Source of the DNA: Saccharina japonica
Lineage: Eukaryota; Sar; Phaeophyceae; Laminariales; Laminariaceae
Length of the DNA stretch: 64,000 bases
Assembly: GCA_008828725.1 (NCBI GenBank)
Contig: MEHQ01002961.1
Location: 321,925 to 385,924, forward strand
Reading direction: 5' to 3'
Position numbers and translations under genes: made by a program. Under the pieces are notes generated by a model. That model searched no databases. It was not told the DNA's origin and saw nothing but the letters and a program-made list of their open reading frames with translations. This document shows, one piece after another, positions 35,001 to 44,764 of this stretch. The stretch's first letter is position 1. Each line of letters starts with the position of its first letter.

Positions 35001-38000
35001 CTATACCCTACCGAACACGCCCTTGAAAACATATATTCGGTAGCTTGAGAGTTGCTATGGTTGATGAACCCCGTCAGCGACAATTAGTTGGGCTCAGAAA
35101 TGCGACCCCTACCGTTCTGCGGCTTCGCTGTTCTCTTTGCATGTGCTCGTTCCGTTGCCCCCCGGCCGTACGGCCACCGCCGCCGCCGGCGACGTGTCTC
35201 GTTCCTCACCATCTCTTTCCTTTTGTTGCCGGCAGGTGTTTGAGGTAGATCAGGCCCTGGTGCTGCGCGTAAAGAACGCTCTTTTGTCGAAAGCGCCTGC
35301 CGCGGAAGGTTCAAAAGGGAGAGGTGGGGGTGTCGGCCAGGCGCAGGTAGTGGCGGTGGAGGCGGATGTGAGCCAGGCAGGATGGGAGGGCGAGCTGTTC
35401 GAAGCCGGCTTCGACCCCAACCAGCCGAGCGCTTGGATTCTCGAAGGGCTAACCATGTGAGATGCAGGGATATCGGAGGTAGATTAACTGGTCTGCCTGC
35501 ATGTGCGTTGCGCTTCCAGAAGCGTGGATCTGAAGCAAGCAGTGGAGACCGCGAACACAAAACAGAGCAAGGCGTAAGATTTACGCGTGCTCGGCACGAT
35601 GACCAGAACCACCCTCCTACCCGACAAAGCGATAACACATGAATGGTGGGCATTAACTTACACCCAGCTCACGTGCGATTGGCGTTAGATTGACTTTAGC
35701 TTGTATGTTGTTGCCGTGTAAATATCTTGGGCTTTTTTAACTCTGCCCAGTACGCTCCGGGCACCCTTTTCTACAGGAAAATATTTGAGCTCCATATTGA
35801 CCTGACCCCGTTAGCGACAGTCCATAGAAAATTATCAAACGCCACAGAGAAACAAGCGCCGGCTGCCACCTGTTTATTTCTTCATGGAGTATATCTATTG
35901 GTAGGAGGAAACGTGGTTGATGTTCCTTGACGGGAGGGGGGTTCACTATCACGCGGCTTGGCTGGTTTCCTTCGAACCCCCCCTCGAGAGAGGGTTCGTC
36001 AGCCAGCTTTACGAATGGCGGGAATTATTGAAAAAAACGCGTGCCGCGTTGGGAATCTCTGTTTTTTTCTGGGCTTTTCGAAACTGCTTTTTTGCCAAGA
36101 GCGATTGATCGCCCTCCGAAGGGTGGCTATCGGAGTTGCTGTTTGTCTTTCATCTCGCCGTGCTCAGGCAGTAGACCTTTCTGCCTACGCTTCCGTCCCT
36201 CGGCACACGTTCTGGTTACCTTTCTCGTCACCTACTTCAGTGCGCCGGACGGACAATTAGACCGTAGAGGATATGACCGCCGCTTGATGGTATTGCCCCG
36301 CCCGCTTGCAGGTATCTGGACGAGCAGGAGCTTTTGCGCCTACTCCGAGTTATTTCCAAGCACTGCTCCCCTAACAGGTGAGCGTAGTGTTTAACACACC
36401 TACAGTAGGAAAGATCACCGACTTTCACCTGATGACCTAGATCCTTCAGGGCAGAGGATATGTATGATCTGTATGATCTGTATGATCTGTATGATCTGTA
36501 TGATCGGTATGATCTAGCTCACGTTGCCGAGTGGGAGCCGTACGTTCTGAATAACCCGGCACATGCTTCCTGGGTTGGATTTGTACTTTGTAGATCCTGC
36601 ACAGCTTCTCACAGAGGCAGGTGAGGAACTAGTTTATCTACGTACGTAGACCGCCATCTGGCCGAGGTGTGGATTTTGTCATTCCTAGCTCATTGCCAAA
36701 GCAAGCTCAGCGTGTGCTTGCCGCTTTTGTGCTTCGACTATGGGGATTGCGTTGCGTTTTTGCGTATTGCGCGCTGGTTTCCGCCCGAAACAAATCGGCA
36801 AGACGCCCAGCACACGAGGGAATAATCACACCGGTCCCAGTGTTAACGCCGTATATCATATGAGACCTCGTCCGTTGCTAGACCCGCGGAATCGCCGACC
36901 GCGTCGAGTGAAAGGTGGCGGAATCGGGTACAGGGGCCTTGCTGAGGGTGACGCGCTTCGTATGCACCATTCCGGTTCATTTTATGTTTTTTAATCTTCG
37001 GGCGGAATGGTAAACATAACGATTAAGCTCACCACCCTTACGTGTCGTGTGTCAATTTAACCATTCGCTCACGTTGCAACAGCAGAACCGGCTGATGTTG
37101 GCAGGGGCGCGTGCTTGTTTTTTTTTCACAGAAAGGGTCACATTTCGAGTTGTTTTGGAGGCGTTACTCGAGAGACGGGGGGTACTGTGTCCGCCATGGG
37201 GTAATTTGCAGACCGGTTGGTTTTTTATTGGCCGCCCTGTTGTTTCGCGGATCGTGTGGGTTGCAAGTTAGACGAGTTGACACGCTTGCTCCAGGTATCG
37301 CGTAGTCCCGTGGTCTCCAACAAGGCCACCAGCCTCCAGGGCAAGGTATTGCGATCTAGAGCAGTGGTCTTGTCTCGGTCGGCGCCACGCCTTGGGCGGT
37401 TCCTCTCGAGCCTCCGCGTGCACAAGATGGAGCAAGGTGCTCACAGCAGCATCGTACATTGTAGTCATAATAGTTTATAAAGCATAGTGTAATCAAGATA
37501 ACACACTCCCTGGGACGAATTTCGTAGCCGATTTTTTCAAACCATACCTTGGAGGGGCCATGGCTTAGAGGGGCACACACGACGAAAATCGTGGCTTTGG
37601 AATTATTTTGCCGATACCCTTTCACAGGCGCGTCCCTCGGCGTTTACGCTCAGCTTAAGACACTCACTCGCCCGAGGGGGTGTGTTGTCTTATCACCCGG
37701 GTGTGTTATCTTATCACCAGGGTGTTATTTCATCACCCGGGTGTTACCTTATCACCTGGGTGATATTGTACGGTGTTTGCTTTCGTGCGTTGCTAGTGTA
37801 AATATCGGAGATCAGCGCCGCGGCGTATTCGATCGTTTTTGCAGCACCTACCTTTCTGTTTCAGCCGCCCGATCACGGCCCACCATCAGGCCGATACGTT
37901 AAATGTTGAGTGTATCTACGAGGTGTACGGGATGGTTGTATGTCACGGTCTGAGAATACGTAGAGGCACAACAGGCATGTTTCTCTCGGGGGCAATCCAT

Positions 38001-39365
38001 ATTCACCAGGAAGGTGGCCGGTAATTCACTCTACCTACTGTATGTATGATACTCTACCCCATGTCTACATGTCCCCCGTGTGGCGCGCCACCACGAGCGC
38101 CCCCCCATGAACCCATCCCGGCCCAAAATATCACATAGTTTGGTCGTCTTAACGTTAAATACCCGACGTAGATACCGCTTACTATCGACCAACATCATTT
38201 GTAGCGGGTTCGACAGCCTTCTTCGTCCACCACAGAGACGACTCCTCCGATGTGAACGAAACATGAGCCACTGCCGTTGCTCTGGGCAGCTCTGGGCCAC
38301 GGAGCCGACGTCGGTGGGCAGGGGCAGGGAAACGAACTGCTGGGCGTTCAAATGAACCTCAGCCTCACGGATGGGTGAAGGGTTAGACGCACTGTCGTGA
38401 TGCTACGTACAGCACGGATTGGATAGCAGAAACTATTTCACCCAAGTAAATGGTATACAATGCAGTACATGATTGGCTGGAATGTAAAGCCTACTAGTAC
38501 CTAGGAGTAGGGGTGGTGTATTAAATAGATTCAGTAGTGACTTGGCTTGAGCTATTTTAGTGTGGGCTAACACGATATCACAGCAAGGCAGCTTAAAACC
38601 CGCCCTGCTACCGTTTTCCTCTGTTTTTGTTGGATGTTCCTCGCCCAGCGCTCTCTGTGCCACCTCTATCCCGGAGGAAGCCGTCGCGAGAGCCAAAGCT
38701 CGGGGAAGCGGGATTTATGGCCCGTGGAAGTGGGGATGCGACCACCCGCAGGCTTTTTACGAAGGCAAGCATTGCACCTTTCATACTATTCGAAGCGCAA
38801 GGAGTTCGTGCTCCACCGCATCCATCTTGGGGTGTGCTATTCTGTTACCCCGTGCCACTTTTGCCCTCCCCGTGATGGAAACGCCTGGTACAATTCCTGC
38901 CAGGGTATACAGCGCGCCGGTACCGGTACCCTCGTTGTATGTTTGGGCTAAATGCGCGCCGCTCTTCCTGGCCGCCCTTTTATCTTGAGGATTTCCCGCA
39001 TCATATTATGACTCCACAGTGCACTTCTTAGACTGGTGGCCGTTCAAGGGGGTCACTCTGGCTACCTACTAAATATGACAATTCTTCTCCCATGTTTCGT
39101 TCCCACGTTGCGAAGTTTCTAGTTATTTTCAGCGTTCTTCCCCCACGATTTGTGACTGTACAACAAACTTCCCAGCTAACAATCGTTATTTCTCCCTTGA
39201 TTGTGTTACCTTACAGAACACTTCCCAGACGGGTGGGTTTTCAAGGGGGTCTCGTGTGGCATGCCTGGAGAATATCCGGACGGGGCTGACTACGGTTTGG
39301 GCTACCAAGGCAAGGGTCCCGCCTATGTGGTGGGGTACCTCTCCGCTGCCCTTGAGCGCGGGTGA
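26075..39365 (+). CDS. SAM-dependent methyltransferase, LCMT/TIGR00027 type (7 exons, two GC-AG introns)
   Basis: Exons: 26075(or later)-26266, 28623-28853, 30014-30079, 35236-35456, 36312-36377, 38649-38764, 39217-39365. All phases agree and give about 346 residues ending in TGA. Visible landmarks in family order: SSRMIAAARARESRRADRLF HDPFAELL; AGPDAM; RLAIRTRFCDDFFEDC; SAM-binding motif I IVSVGAGMDTRGLRL; acidic EVDQ; GFDP..PSAWILEGLTMYLD; and a C-terminal GADYGLGY..PAYVVGYL. The family uses S-adenosylmethionine to methylate carboxyl or hydroxyl groups; the substrate is unknown. Donors are GC at 28,854 (CAG|gcgagt) and 38,765 (AAG|gcaagc), GT elsewhere. The frame is closed upstream by TGA at 26,072. 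No in-frame ATG precedes the first conserved block, so the true start is probably in an unrecognised upstream exon. One candidate is ATG 25,938, splicing at 25,992 into an acceptor near 26,118; this is weak. Introns are full of transposons. Confidence 0.9.
26300..26513. mobile_element. MITE family epsilon, copy 1 (intron 1 of the methyltransferase)
   Basis: Left TAAAGAGCGT...GGGGTGCGATCG and right CGCACCCCTGTGCGAACTCA ACAA are imperfect inverted repeats. The interior CTGAACGGGAAGGT matches copy 2 at 29,526-29,756. It starts only 33 bp after exon 1. Confidence 0.6.
26981..27178. mobile_element. MITE family delta, copy 1 (198 bp)
   Basis: Terminal inverted repeats TAGTGCTGGTCCCTCTATAA and, from the right, TAGTGGTCCCTTTATAGTGC; internal CCGGCACTATAG motifs repeat in both orientations. 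Copies at 32,505-32,670 and 50,979-51,144. Confidence 0.7.
27179..28622. other. Remainder of methyltransferase intron 1
   Basis: No element with clear ends; a beta-MITE half (ACTATGGTCCCCCGT) lies at 27,808-27,822. The long open frame running into exon 2 from 28,362 is intron read-through, because the conserved protein starts at the acceptor gctaccag (28,622). Confidence 0.5.
28915..29150. repeat. Degenerate TTTGAGCGAC repeats in the first GC-AG intron
   Basis: Variants of TTTGAG(C/A)G(A/G)C occur about every 20-30 bp (for example GTTTGAGCGACGTTCTGAGC). They start 60 bp after the GC donor. No element ends were found. Confidence 0.5.
29526..29756. mobile_element. MITE family epsilon, copy 2 (231 bp)
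   Basis: Ends TAAAGAGCGCTGAGTTCGCA CAGGGGT and ACCCCTGTGCAAACTCAACG CTCTTT are inverted. It lies about 260 bp before exon 3 of the methyltransferase, in the same gene as copy 1. Confidence 0.7.
30735..31712. mobile_element. Nested block: family eta inverted repeats around an R1 copy
   Basis: The left arm 30,735-30,878 (CCTAACTATCTAAAATGG ... CTTGGTTTTAAAGACCCCCC CGAGGAG) is the inverse of the right arm 31,580-31,712. A third, diverged arm in right-arm orientation lies at 30,943-31,062. R1 copy c is inserted between them, apparently into the ACTCCTCGGGGG junction, which is repeated on both sides of R1. All of this is in intron 3 of the methyltransferase. Confidence 0.7.
31063..31577 (-). mobile_element. 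R1 dispersed repeat, copy c (near full length)
   Basis: A G-tract is followed by GTACTCATGTCGTGCACGGC and continues to CGACGCCAACCCAATCTATA AATATATAAT. It aligns over its whole ~490 bp with copy d at 60,277-60,785. Flanking ACTCCTCGGGGGG occurs on both sides and looks like a target duplication. On the minus strand it holds a conserved short frame (MQLTLHATRPIPHGASRL...), also seen in copy d. Confidence 0.8.
31917..31985. repeat. CAG trinucleotide microsatellite
   Basis: Runs of CAG/GTAG triplets in intron 3 of the methyltransferase. Confidence 0.8.
32070..32165. repeat. 44-bp near-perfect hairpin
   Basis: Arms 32,070-32,113 and 32,122-32,165 match at 43 of 44 positions (left arm starts AACTTTTTCGATTGAGAAAT), separated by the 8-base loop ACTCGAGG. 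The flanks repeat GGATCGAAAAAGTT (31,739-31,752 and 32,166 onward). It is intronic. Such a foldback could yield small RNAs or be a recent inverted duplication. Confidence 0.8.
32505..32670. mobile_element. MITE family delta, copy 2
   Basis: Ends TGTGGTCCCTTTATAGTGCC and GGCACTATAGAGGGACCAGC ACTA are inverted. The hAT-like element at 32,675 inserted at its right edge: its target duplication ACTATTCC begins at 32,667. Confidence 0.7.
33298..33540 (+). CDS. Short acidic/Ser-rich reading frame in the hAT-like element
   Basis: 80 codons starting MDPNLQYDVGSDDSSGEGQL, with a basic middle (KSRNKKPPPLK, SRKKRQ). It is the only frame here with a protein-like N-terminus and a clean ATG context (actcgATGGAC). 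Possibly the start of a lost transposase or an internal gene. No domain recognised. Confidence 0.35.
   Translation: MDPNLQYDVGSDDSSGEGQLHILPPLSLPAAKSRNKKPPPLKALLAKQHRASSSETPTHSRKKRQASSQAVLPNAAIRWI
33515..33733 (-). pseudogene. Possible transposase N-terminal remnant
   Basis: From the ATG at 33,733 the frame reads MAEQPISLDGADGVSPGAP ... and ends with a basic stretch (RVKHEQKRSKPLRSNEWQR). Composition resembles the disordered N-termini of hAT transposases. It overlaps the plus-strand frame only at its end. Function not demonstrable. Confidence 0.35.
34165..34270. mobile_element. MITE family beta
   Basis: Inverted ends GAGGGACCATAGTACATAGG ACC and GGTCCTATTTACTATGGTCC TC. Confidence 0.6.
34585..34735. 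mobile_element. MITE family beta, diverged
   Basis: The left end GCGGAGGACCATGATAAATA GGACC matches the family. The right end (GTGTCCCCCCTCGTACTATA) is degenerate. The interior holds a 19-bp duplication, CATACTTTACCTATGTTTAC. Confidence 0.45.
34806..35035. mobile_element. MITE with CAAGGG(G/C)GTGTT ends (230 bp)
   Basis: The left end CAAGGGGGTGTTTGGTAGGG and the reverse complement of the right end CAAGGGCGTGTTCGGTAGGG differ at two positions. The interior contains CGGTAAC/GGTACCG motifs. It ends 200 bp before exon 4 of the methyltransferase. Confidence 0.7.
36405..36575 (+). repeat. Dispersed repeat theta, copy 2, with a TATGATCTG tandem
   Basis: Contains six tandem copies of a 10-mer TGTATGATC(T/G) (36,461-36,516) followed by the shared CACGTTGCCGAGTGGGAGCC. 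In intron 5 of the methyltransferase. Confidence 0.65.
37485..37777. mobile_element. MITE family zeta, copy 1
   Basis: Begins TAATCAAGATAACACACTCC CTGG and ends in several tandem copies of the palindrome CACCCGGGTG with TTATC spacers (37,688-37,770). Related copies: 46,446-46,760 and 50,748-50,975. Confidence 0.6.
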
Positions 39366-40286
39366 GATGCTTCAACGGAAACCTTGACGATATTGCATGA
39401 AGGCGGATTATTTTTCGACAAGCCGGTGGTGGTGACTATCGGTTCCCTGTCTTACTCGTACACACCCGTGCGGCGCTCGCTCGATTCTGTTTTGTTATAT
39501 CTCGTGCCCGTACACACGCTCTCTGGGTTACATTGGTTTGCAGTTCGCGTGTGTATGACGACACGAGGGTAACGCTTTGTCGACAAGCCGATGACGGTCA
39601 CTAGAGTCGCCAGATTTATTGGTTTTCAAGTCGTAACCCTCGGGACGCTCGCTGGGTCAAATATATTTACATGCACCTAAATATGACGAGGCCAGGAGAA
39701 GTTTTTACCAGAAGGTGTTGGGGCCAAGCGCTTTGCCCTTTTTTTTTCTTTTTTTTCTCGGGCCCTTTGCGACGATCGCTGGGGTGAACCGATTCGCATC
39801 TACGTGTACATGACGAGGCTACGTAGGGAAGAGCTTGCCCACATCGGTCAGATAATCGATTCCCACTCAAGGATCTAGGTTTTTCAGGGAAGATAGATTC
39901 CTGATCTGTATGGTTTATTAGCACATGTTGTCGGGTGCGGGCCGTATAATCTGCATGATGTAGCTCATGTTTCCTGGGTTGGATTGTCCACTATACAGGT
40001 CCGGCACAACATATCGTAATGGCAGGTTGGGATCTAGATTACCTAGATTATCTATCTGTAGATGGCTTATCTGTAGGTGATATATTTGCTGTGGGAAAAA
40101 AACAAAATATGGTATGGGTCGGGAGCGCTGCGCCTCTTTTTTCTAGTACCCCATGCGTGTCTCGCTGGGATTCGGCTTTTCGCGTTCACGTGCATATCAT
40201 AACATAGTGGTGCATCTCGCTAAAAGCAGAAGCTTCCGTGAACGTTATTCAAGGGTAAGAAATCCAAGTTACCGTTGAAGAAGGGG
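39366..40286. other. Downstream of the methyltransferase; one theta repeat
   Basis: Theta copy 3 is at 39,840-39,985 (GATCTAGGTTTTTCAGGG, TGTCGGGTGCGGGCCGTATA). No polyadenylation signal can be assigned with confidence. No gene recognised. Confidence 0.45.
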
Positions 40287-40540
40287 GGCGTGTACTCATG
40301 CCATGCATGGCCGTAGTCGTACTCCGAAGTATATCCATAGACCCTTGGATCCCTACAAAGTCGGGACGGGGCACGTCCGGTTTTCACCTACCTGGCGAGA
40401 AATCGCTTGCACCAAGGGCGGAGCGCCGTAAGGTGGTATTGGCGAGTCGCATGGGGGGTGAGCTGCATCATACTAAGAACCGCTCGTGAGGCGGGCTTTC
40501 TTGCATATCGAGGACAGCACCGAATTCATTGATTTGTGCT
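40287..40540 (-). mobile_element. R1 dispersed repeat, copy e (partial)
   Basis: From the G-tract and GTACTCATGCCATGCATGGC through GTCGGGACGGGGCACGT to GAGGCGGGCTTTCTTGCATA; the distal ~200 bp is missing. Confidence 0.7.
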
Positions 40541-42445
40541 TTCTTGGGGTGTAATATGTTCTCGTTCGGACACACGCCATCAGGGATCGATGGCCTATAT
40601 CACTTGATTGGCAAGCGCTGCCGTATCGAAACAATTTCCAACAACGCTTACCCTGGAGAGACAATGTGGCCGCTCGTCTGGTTACCTTTCACGAGGCCAC
40701 ATTAGTACTGTAAAGCCATAGGCCGTAGTTGACCGGCCAATGTGTATCCCATTCCGGTAACTCTAGGCGTGTTGTTGCATGCATACAATGGTTGAGTGAG
40801 GTGCGCGTAGCTCGGGTTGTCCAAGGCAGCGAGCGATTCGCGGTTACTGCTAATTGATTGGAGGCCGAATGGTCCCGACCACCGAGGGCACGGCTACTAC
40901 TGGTGTTCACAGTGTTCCCCCCTTATCTCGCCAAATTTGTTGACCCCCCAACGTGGCCTCACATGGCGAGGTGGACGGAGTATCGCTCGCGAGGTAGCCG
41001 CGTACACCATGATATATGTCATTTGTTTTGTTTTTGTTTTGCAGGAGCTGGATGCCTCGTAAATTAAATCCGACTTCAAAGTCTATAGCAAGCAGTGCGT
41101 TATTCGGCAACGCTACACACGTACGTACGCGAGCGGGGGCGTTTGCACGGAACCATCTCCTCTTGAGAAATTCAGCGATGGCACAAGGTGCTACATCATG
41201 GTGTATGGTGGTTGATAGTGCTTCTAGCCCGCTCGACAGCGACACAAACAATTCCCGCCCCTGAATGGCACACAAACAATTCCCGCGCCTGGATGGCGCC
41301 GCAATAAAAACCAGAATCCACCACACCACTTTACTGGGATGCGAGGTATTCCCGCAAAAACTTAGGGCCAATGTTATCGACGATTTCCCTCTTTTTCTTG
41401 AAAACAAAATCAGGAAATAAAGAAAAAAGAGGAAACATCTCCTAAGACAGGAAAATTAACAGAGCTAAAACAGCAGGAATGCTTAGATTTCCTCTTTTGA
41501 GAAATACAATGCTGAAAATCGAGTCATCCCACGGTAGGGGCGCAGCAGAATCTTCTGAGCTCCTAACATGAGGAGCTCAATATCTCACCCAGACCATGAC
41601 TTCGGAAACATTCGCTCGCGCAACCCGACCAGACCTTCCAATGCGGTAGTCCAAAACAAAATGTTACAGTGAAATAATAAGAGTATCCGGTGGTTACTCA
41701 CGTGAGGAGCACGGCCGGCCGGAAAATATTGAGCCTAATAATGGTACCCCTACCGTGGGATTACTCAATCAGGGAATCTAGGACAAAACATCTCTTCTCC
41801 CATAATGCCGGCGCTTAATGGCGCCGAAATTCAAAACCAGATTCCACCATACCACGTTCCTGGTGCGCTATATGCACCCTCTTTCTCCAGTGCTCTAGAC
41901 TGGTCACCTAAAAGTCCGGTCCTGATTCTACGTTGGGTACCTACCCTCGACTTGGAGCTTTAGTTTTTATAGAGCTCTTGATTAGCTCACCCGCATTAAG
42001 GACGCACTCCATGTTTCAACACGACACTGCTGGCTGAGCCATACACAACACAGGAGGAATAATGAGTAATTTTCCACACGACATACTGGCGGGGCCATTC
42101 ATCCTCATTACTAGAAGGGTGGGAAAAATAAACAATTTTTTGTTCTATGTTCGCCTTGGAAACCTTTTCATCATTTGTACGTGACTGCATCAGAGGCTAC
42201 AAACCATCCCCACACGGGAGTCACACGGCCTCCGTCCATATACAAACATGCACGGGACAGAACACAACAAATACAACAATTGTGAAAAACAAATGCACGC
42301 GAGGGGCAACGCACACCACCACAAGTAACAAATATGCACGCGAGGGGCATAACACACAACCTAAAACCAAACACGACGAGCAACAAAAACGTGGATGGTG
42401 TGATCGATCCGGGGTGCGATAGAAACAGCAGCAGGCAGAGAGTTG
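40541..42445. other. Intergenic, MITE-bearing, no gene recognised
   Basis: Contains a repeated GGATGGCGCCG...AACCAGA(A/T)TCCACCA block (41,290-41,340 and 41,820-41,860) and the alpha MITE at 41,527. Open frames around 41 kb are short and without motifs. Confidence 0.4.
41527..41762. mobile_element. MITE, family alpha copy (236 bp)
   Basis: ATCCCACGGTAGGGG and CCCCTACCGTGGGAT ends, and an interior (GAACATTCGCTCGCGCAACC-like, ATAAGAGTATCCGGTGGTTA) that is the reverse complement of 11,226-11,467. Confidence 0.75.
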
Positions 42446-44172
42446 TCAGCTTCTCGCGCGGAATGACAGCCGTTCTTCTAGAATGTCCAGCGTCGTGTGC
42501 ACGGTACCGTTCATATCGCGCCCAAAGAAACTGTCGAACACCTCTAACGTAGTCGCCTGTTGGGCGGCGAGGGGCGGGGCAAGGGACAGGCGGAGCGAGG
42601 CACGGAGGGCGTCTCGTGTTTGTTCTTGACGCGATCTACGAAAAGGGTAACATGAGTGTCTGAGTGGGGGTATATGTGTTTCGCCTCACCCAACAGCCGA
42701 CGTTTACTAAAAATAAATTGCAAGCAAAGTCCAATACACATTCCCATGGGCTACGGCTGTAGGTACGTAAGCAAGAGGGCCTAACCCTAACGCCAAGACT
42801 GTGATTATTGTGGGGCTTCTTTCTCACGGCATGCCTTATCGAATGAGAATGCTGACAGCTGTTTCGGTACGGAGCGCGGAACCCACTATTTTTGCGGGGC
42901 AGGAACAATACCAAGTGCGACTAACTAAGCAGGAAAAACAGAACGCCACCGCCCCTGTAGAACGATATCCGCCGGCCCAGTCCTCAAGCTCCGTCCAAAA
43001 ACTAAAAAATAGTGGTATTCAGCCGTTCACTGGCGTTCTTTATGGCGAAAGTTAAAATGTGTTGTCCGACTTCGAAGAAACACTCTTATCTCTGGTAGAT
43101 CGGTATACCGGGGATTTGCTCGCCATTTTACGGTATATAGGCGAATTTCCGCTAGAGAATATCAACCCAAGGCGCAATGATAAGCCTTACGGCACACCGG
43201 CTCATATCTACCCGGCGTTACCACTATGTCCCGCAGTAAAATGATTGTTTGTATTACATACTAATATACAACCTATCCTGGTAAAGGCCAGTGTCTGTGG
43301 CATTTGACAGCAGCGACTACAGCCAGTAGCGAAAACCCGGCATGGTGTCCGGGGCTTGAGGCCAAGCAACGGAAGCAACCACCGGTGGTCGGCACGGCGC
43401 AGAACGACATTGCAATTTTACGCTCTTCTCGACACCAGGTGCACGGCATAATAACGAGCATCGGAAATATAACGTATTGGCTGATGCGCGACGAAAATGA
43501 TGGGCCCTGCGCGAAACAGCGCGAGTACAGCACGCGACAGCAGTTACTATTTTGAGAGTTAAGACTTTCAGGGCTTGATGCCTGTACGAAGATCAGAATG
43601 TGGCCCTTTTTATACTGAAATTAGAGTAGAACACGCCCTGCCTTACACAAAGAAGACTTTGAGCCTGGCCCAAATAAGAAACTCTTAAGCAGCGTCCCAT
43701 ACTGCATGCGACTGCCGACGAAAATTTGGATTTATTTGTTCACCTGCATCTTCGCGAGTTTTTCGACGGGAACCGCCCTGAGCGTGGCGATGATGCGCGG
43801 CGCCTCCTCCGCCAGAAACGAGAAAGAGACCGTGCTCCAGGGAATTTTTCCCGGGGGACGGCTTCACGAAGTTCTGGTGGATGAAGACGGGGATGGCGCC
43901 CGCCGAGAGCGCCTCGCCCAGCCGGTATGTCGCCGGCGACCGCCCGGCAGGTACCAGCGCAAAGTCGTGTTCATGAGGTCGCTGTAGTCGGTCGCGTCGT
44001 ACTCCCGCTGCAAGCCTTCGCAGAGGTCCACGTTTCGCGACTGCAGGGGCTCCTTGTGCCGGGTCTGACACTTCTCCACCACGACAACGCTGGAGTCGTT
44101 GGCCGCAGCGTCGCCGAGGTTGCGCACGGCAGTCCGCTCCAGGAAGCCGTTTCCGCTCAGGTACAAGCTCCC
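42446..44172 (-). CDS. Exostosin-type (GT47) glycosyltransferase, last two exons
   Basis: Exons 44172-43744 and 42556-42446 join in phase (KMQ|ATT) with acceptors ttgcgcag and cccaacag and donor gtgaac. The conserved exostosin block is visible: ALVPAGRSPATYRLGEALSA then GAIPVFIHQNFVKP, and PWSTVSFSF further on. The protein ends HTTLDILEERLSFRARS and stop at 42,446-42,448. Exostosins are Golgi type II membrane enzymes that transfer sugars in cell-wall or matrix polysaccharide synthesis; the donor sugar here is unknown. Two one-base shifts break the frame of the larger exon: a T is missing in the run after ACGAC (43,963-43,966) and an A is extra in the A-run (near 43,844-43,848). They cancel each other. 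Upstream exons and the start were not found. The call is secure; whether it is a working gene is not. Confidence 0.82.
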
Positions 44173-44764
44173 CTGCGCAACAACAAAATGCGGCGTGGGA
44201 ATGGCGGCCCGTAGGGGACAGTGATAAGTAGTGTGTTTTGGACTGGTCCCTGCTTCGACCAAGAACTCTTTATAGTCCACACTTTATCCTCACTTGCACC
44301 ATATGTTCCGAGAAATTTCCTGGAAAATCGTTGGCGACCGGGGTTAGGGGTAGGGTTTAACGTCAAGTATGTCGGTACCGTTGTGTCGAAGTCGAGACGT
44401 CGGTCATAGCTGTGCGCGAAAACCTTGCAAGCTCTACTTTATTTTTGTTGCGCGTACGTTTGACGACATTTCTTATGCGAGTGGTGTCCATTCTGCCTGA
44501 AGGGCTGCGATACACACGGCCCGCATTCTGGTTCAGACCTAAACGCGTTCATGGTAATCACGCTCCGTTTCTTGCGTGTGTTGGTATACAGCCAGTACGC
44601 GGGCACTGTGGAAACGTTTGTGCACGCCGACCAAGGTCATCGCGGATAGGCATCGGAATCGTTCCACGCGGTCTATCATGCGGCCAAGAGCACCACACCG
44701 GCAACCAACATCATGACGACCATGATTTCAGGAAACAGCGTGCTACGGCCGACATTTCACCGTG

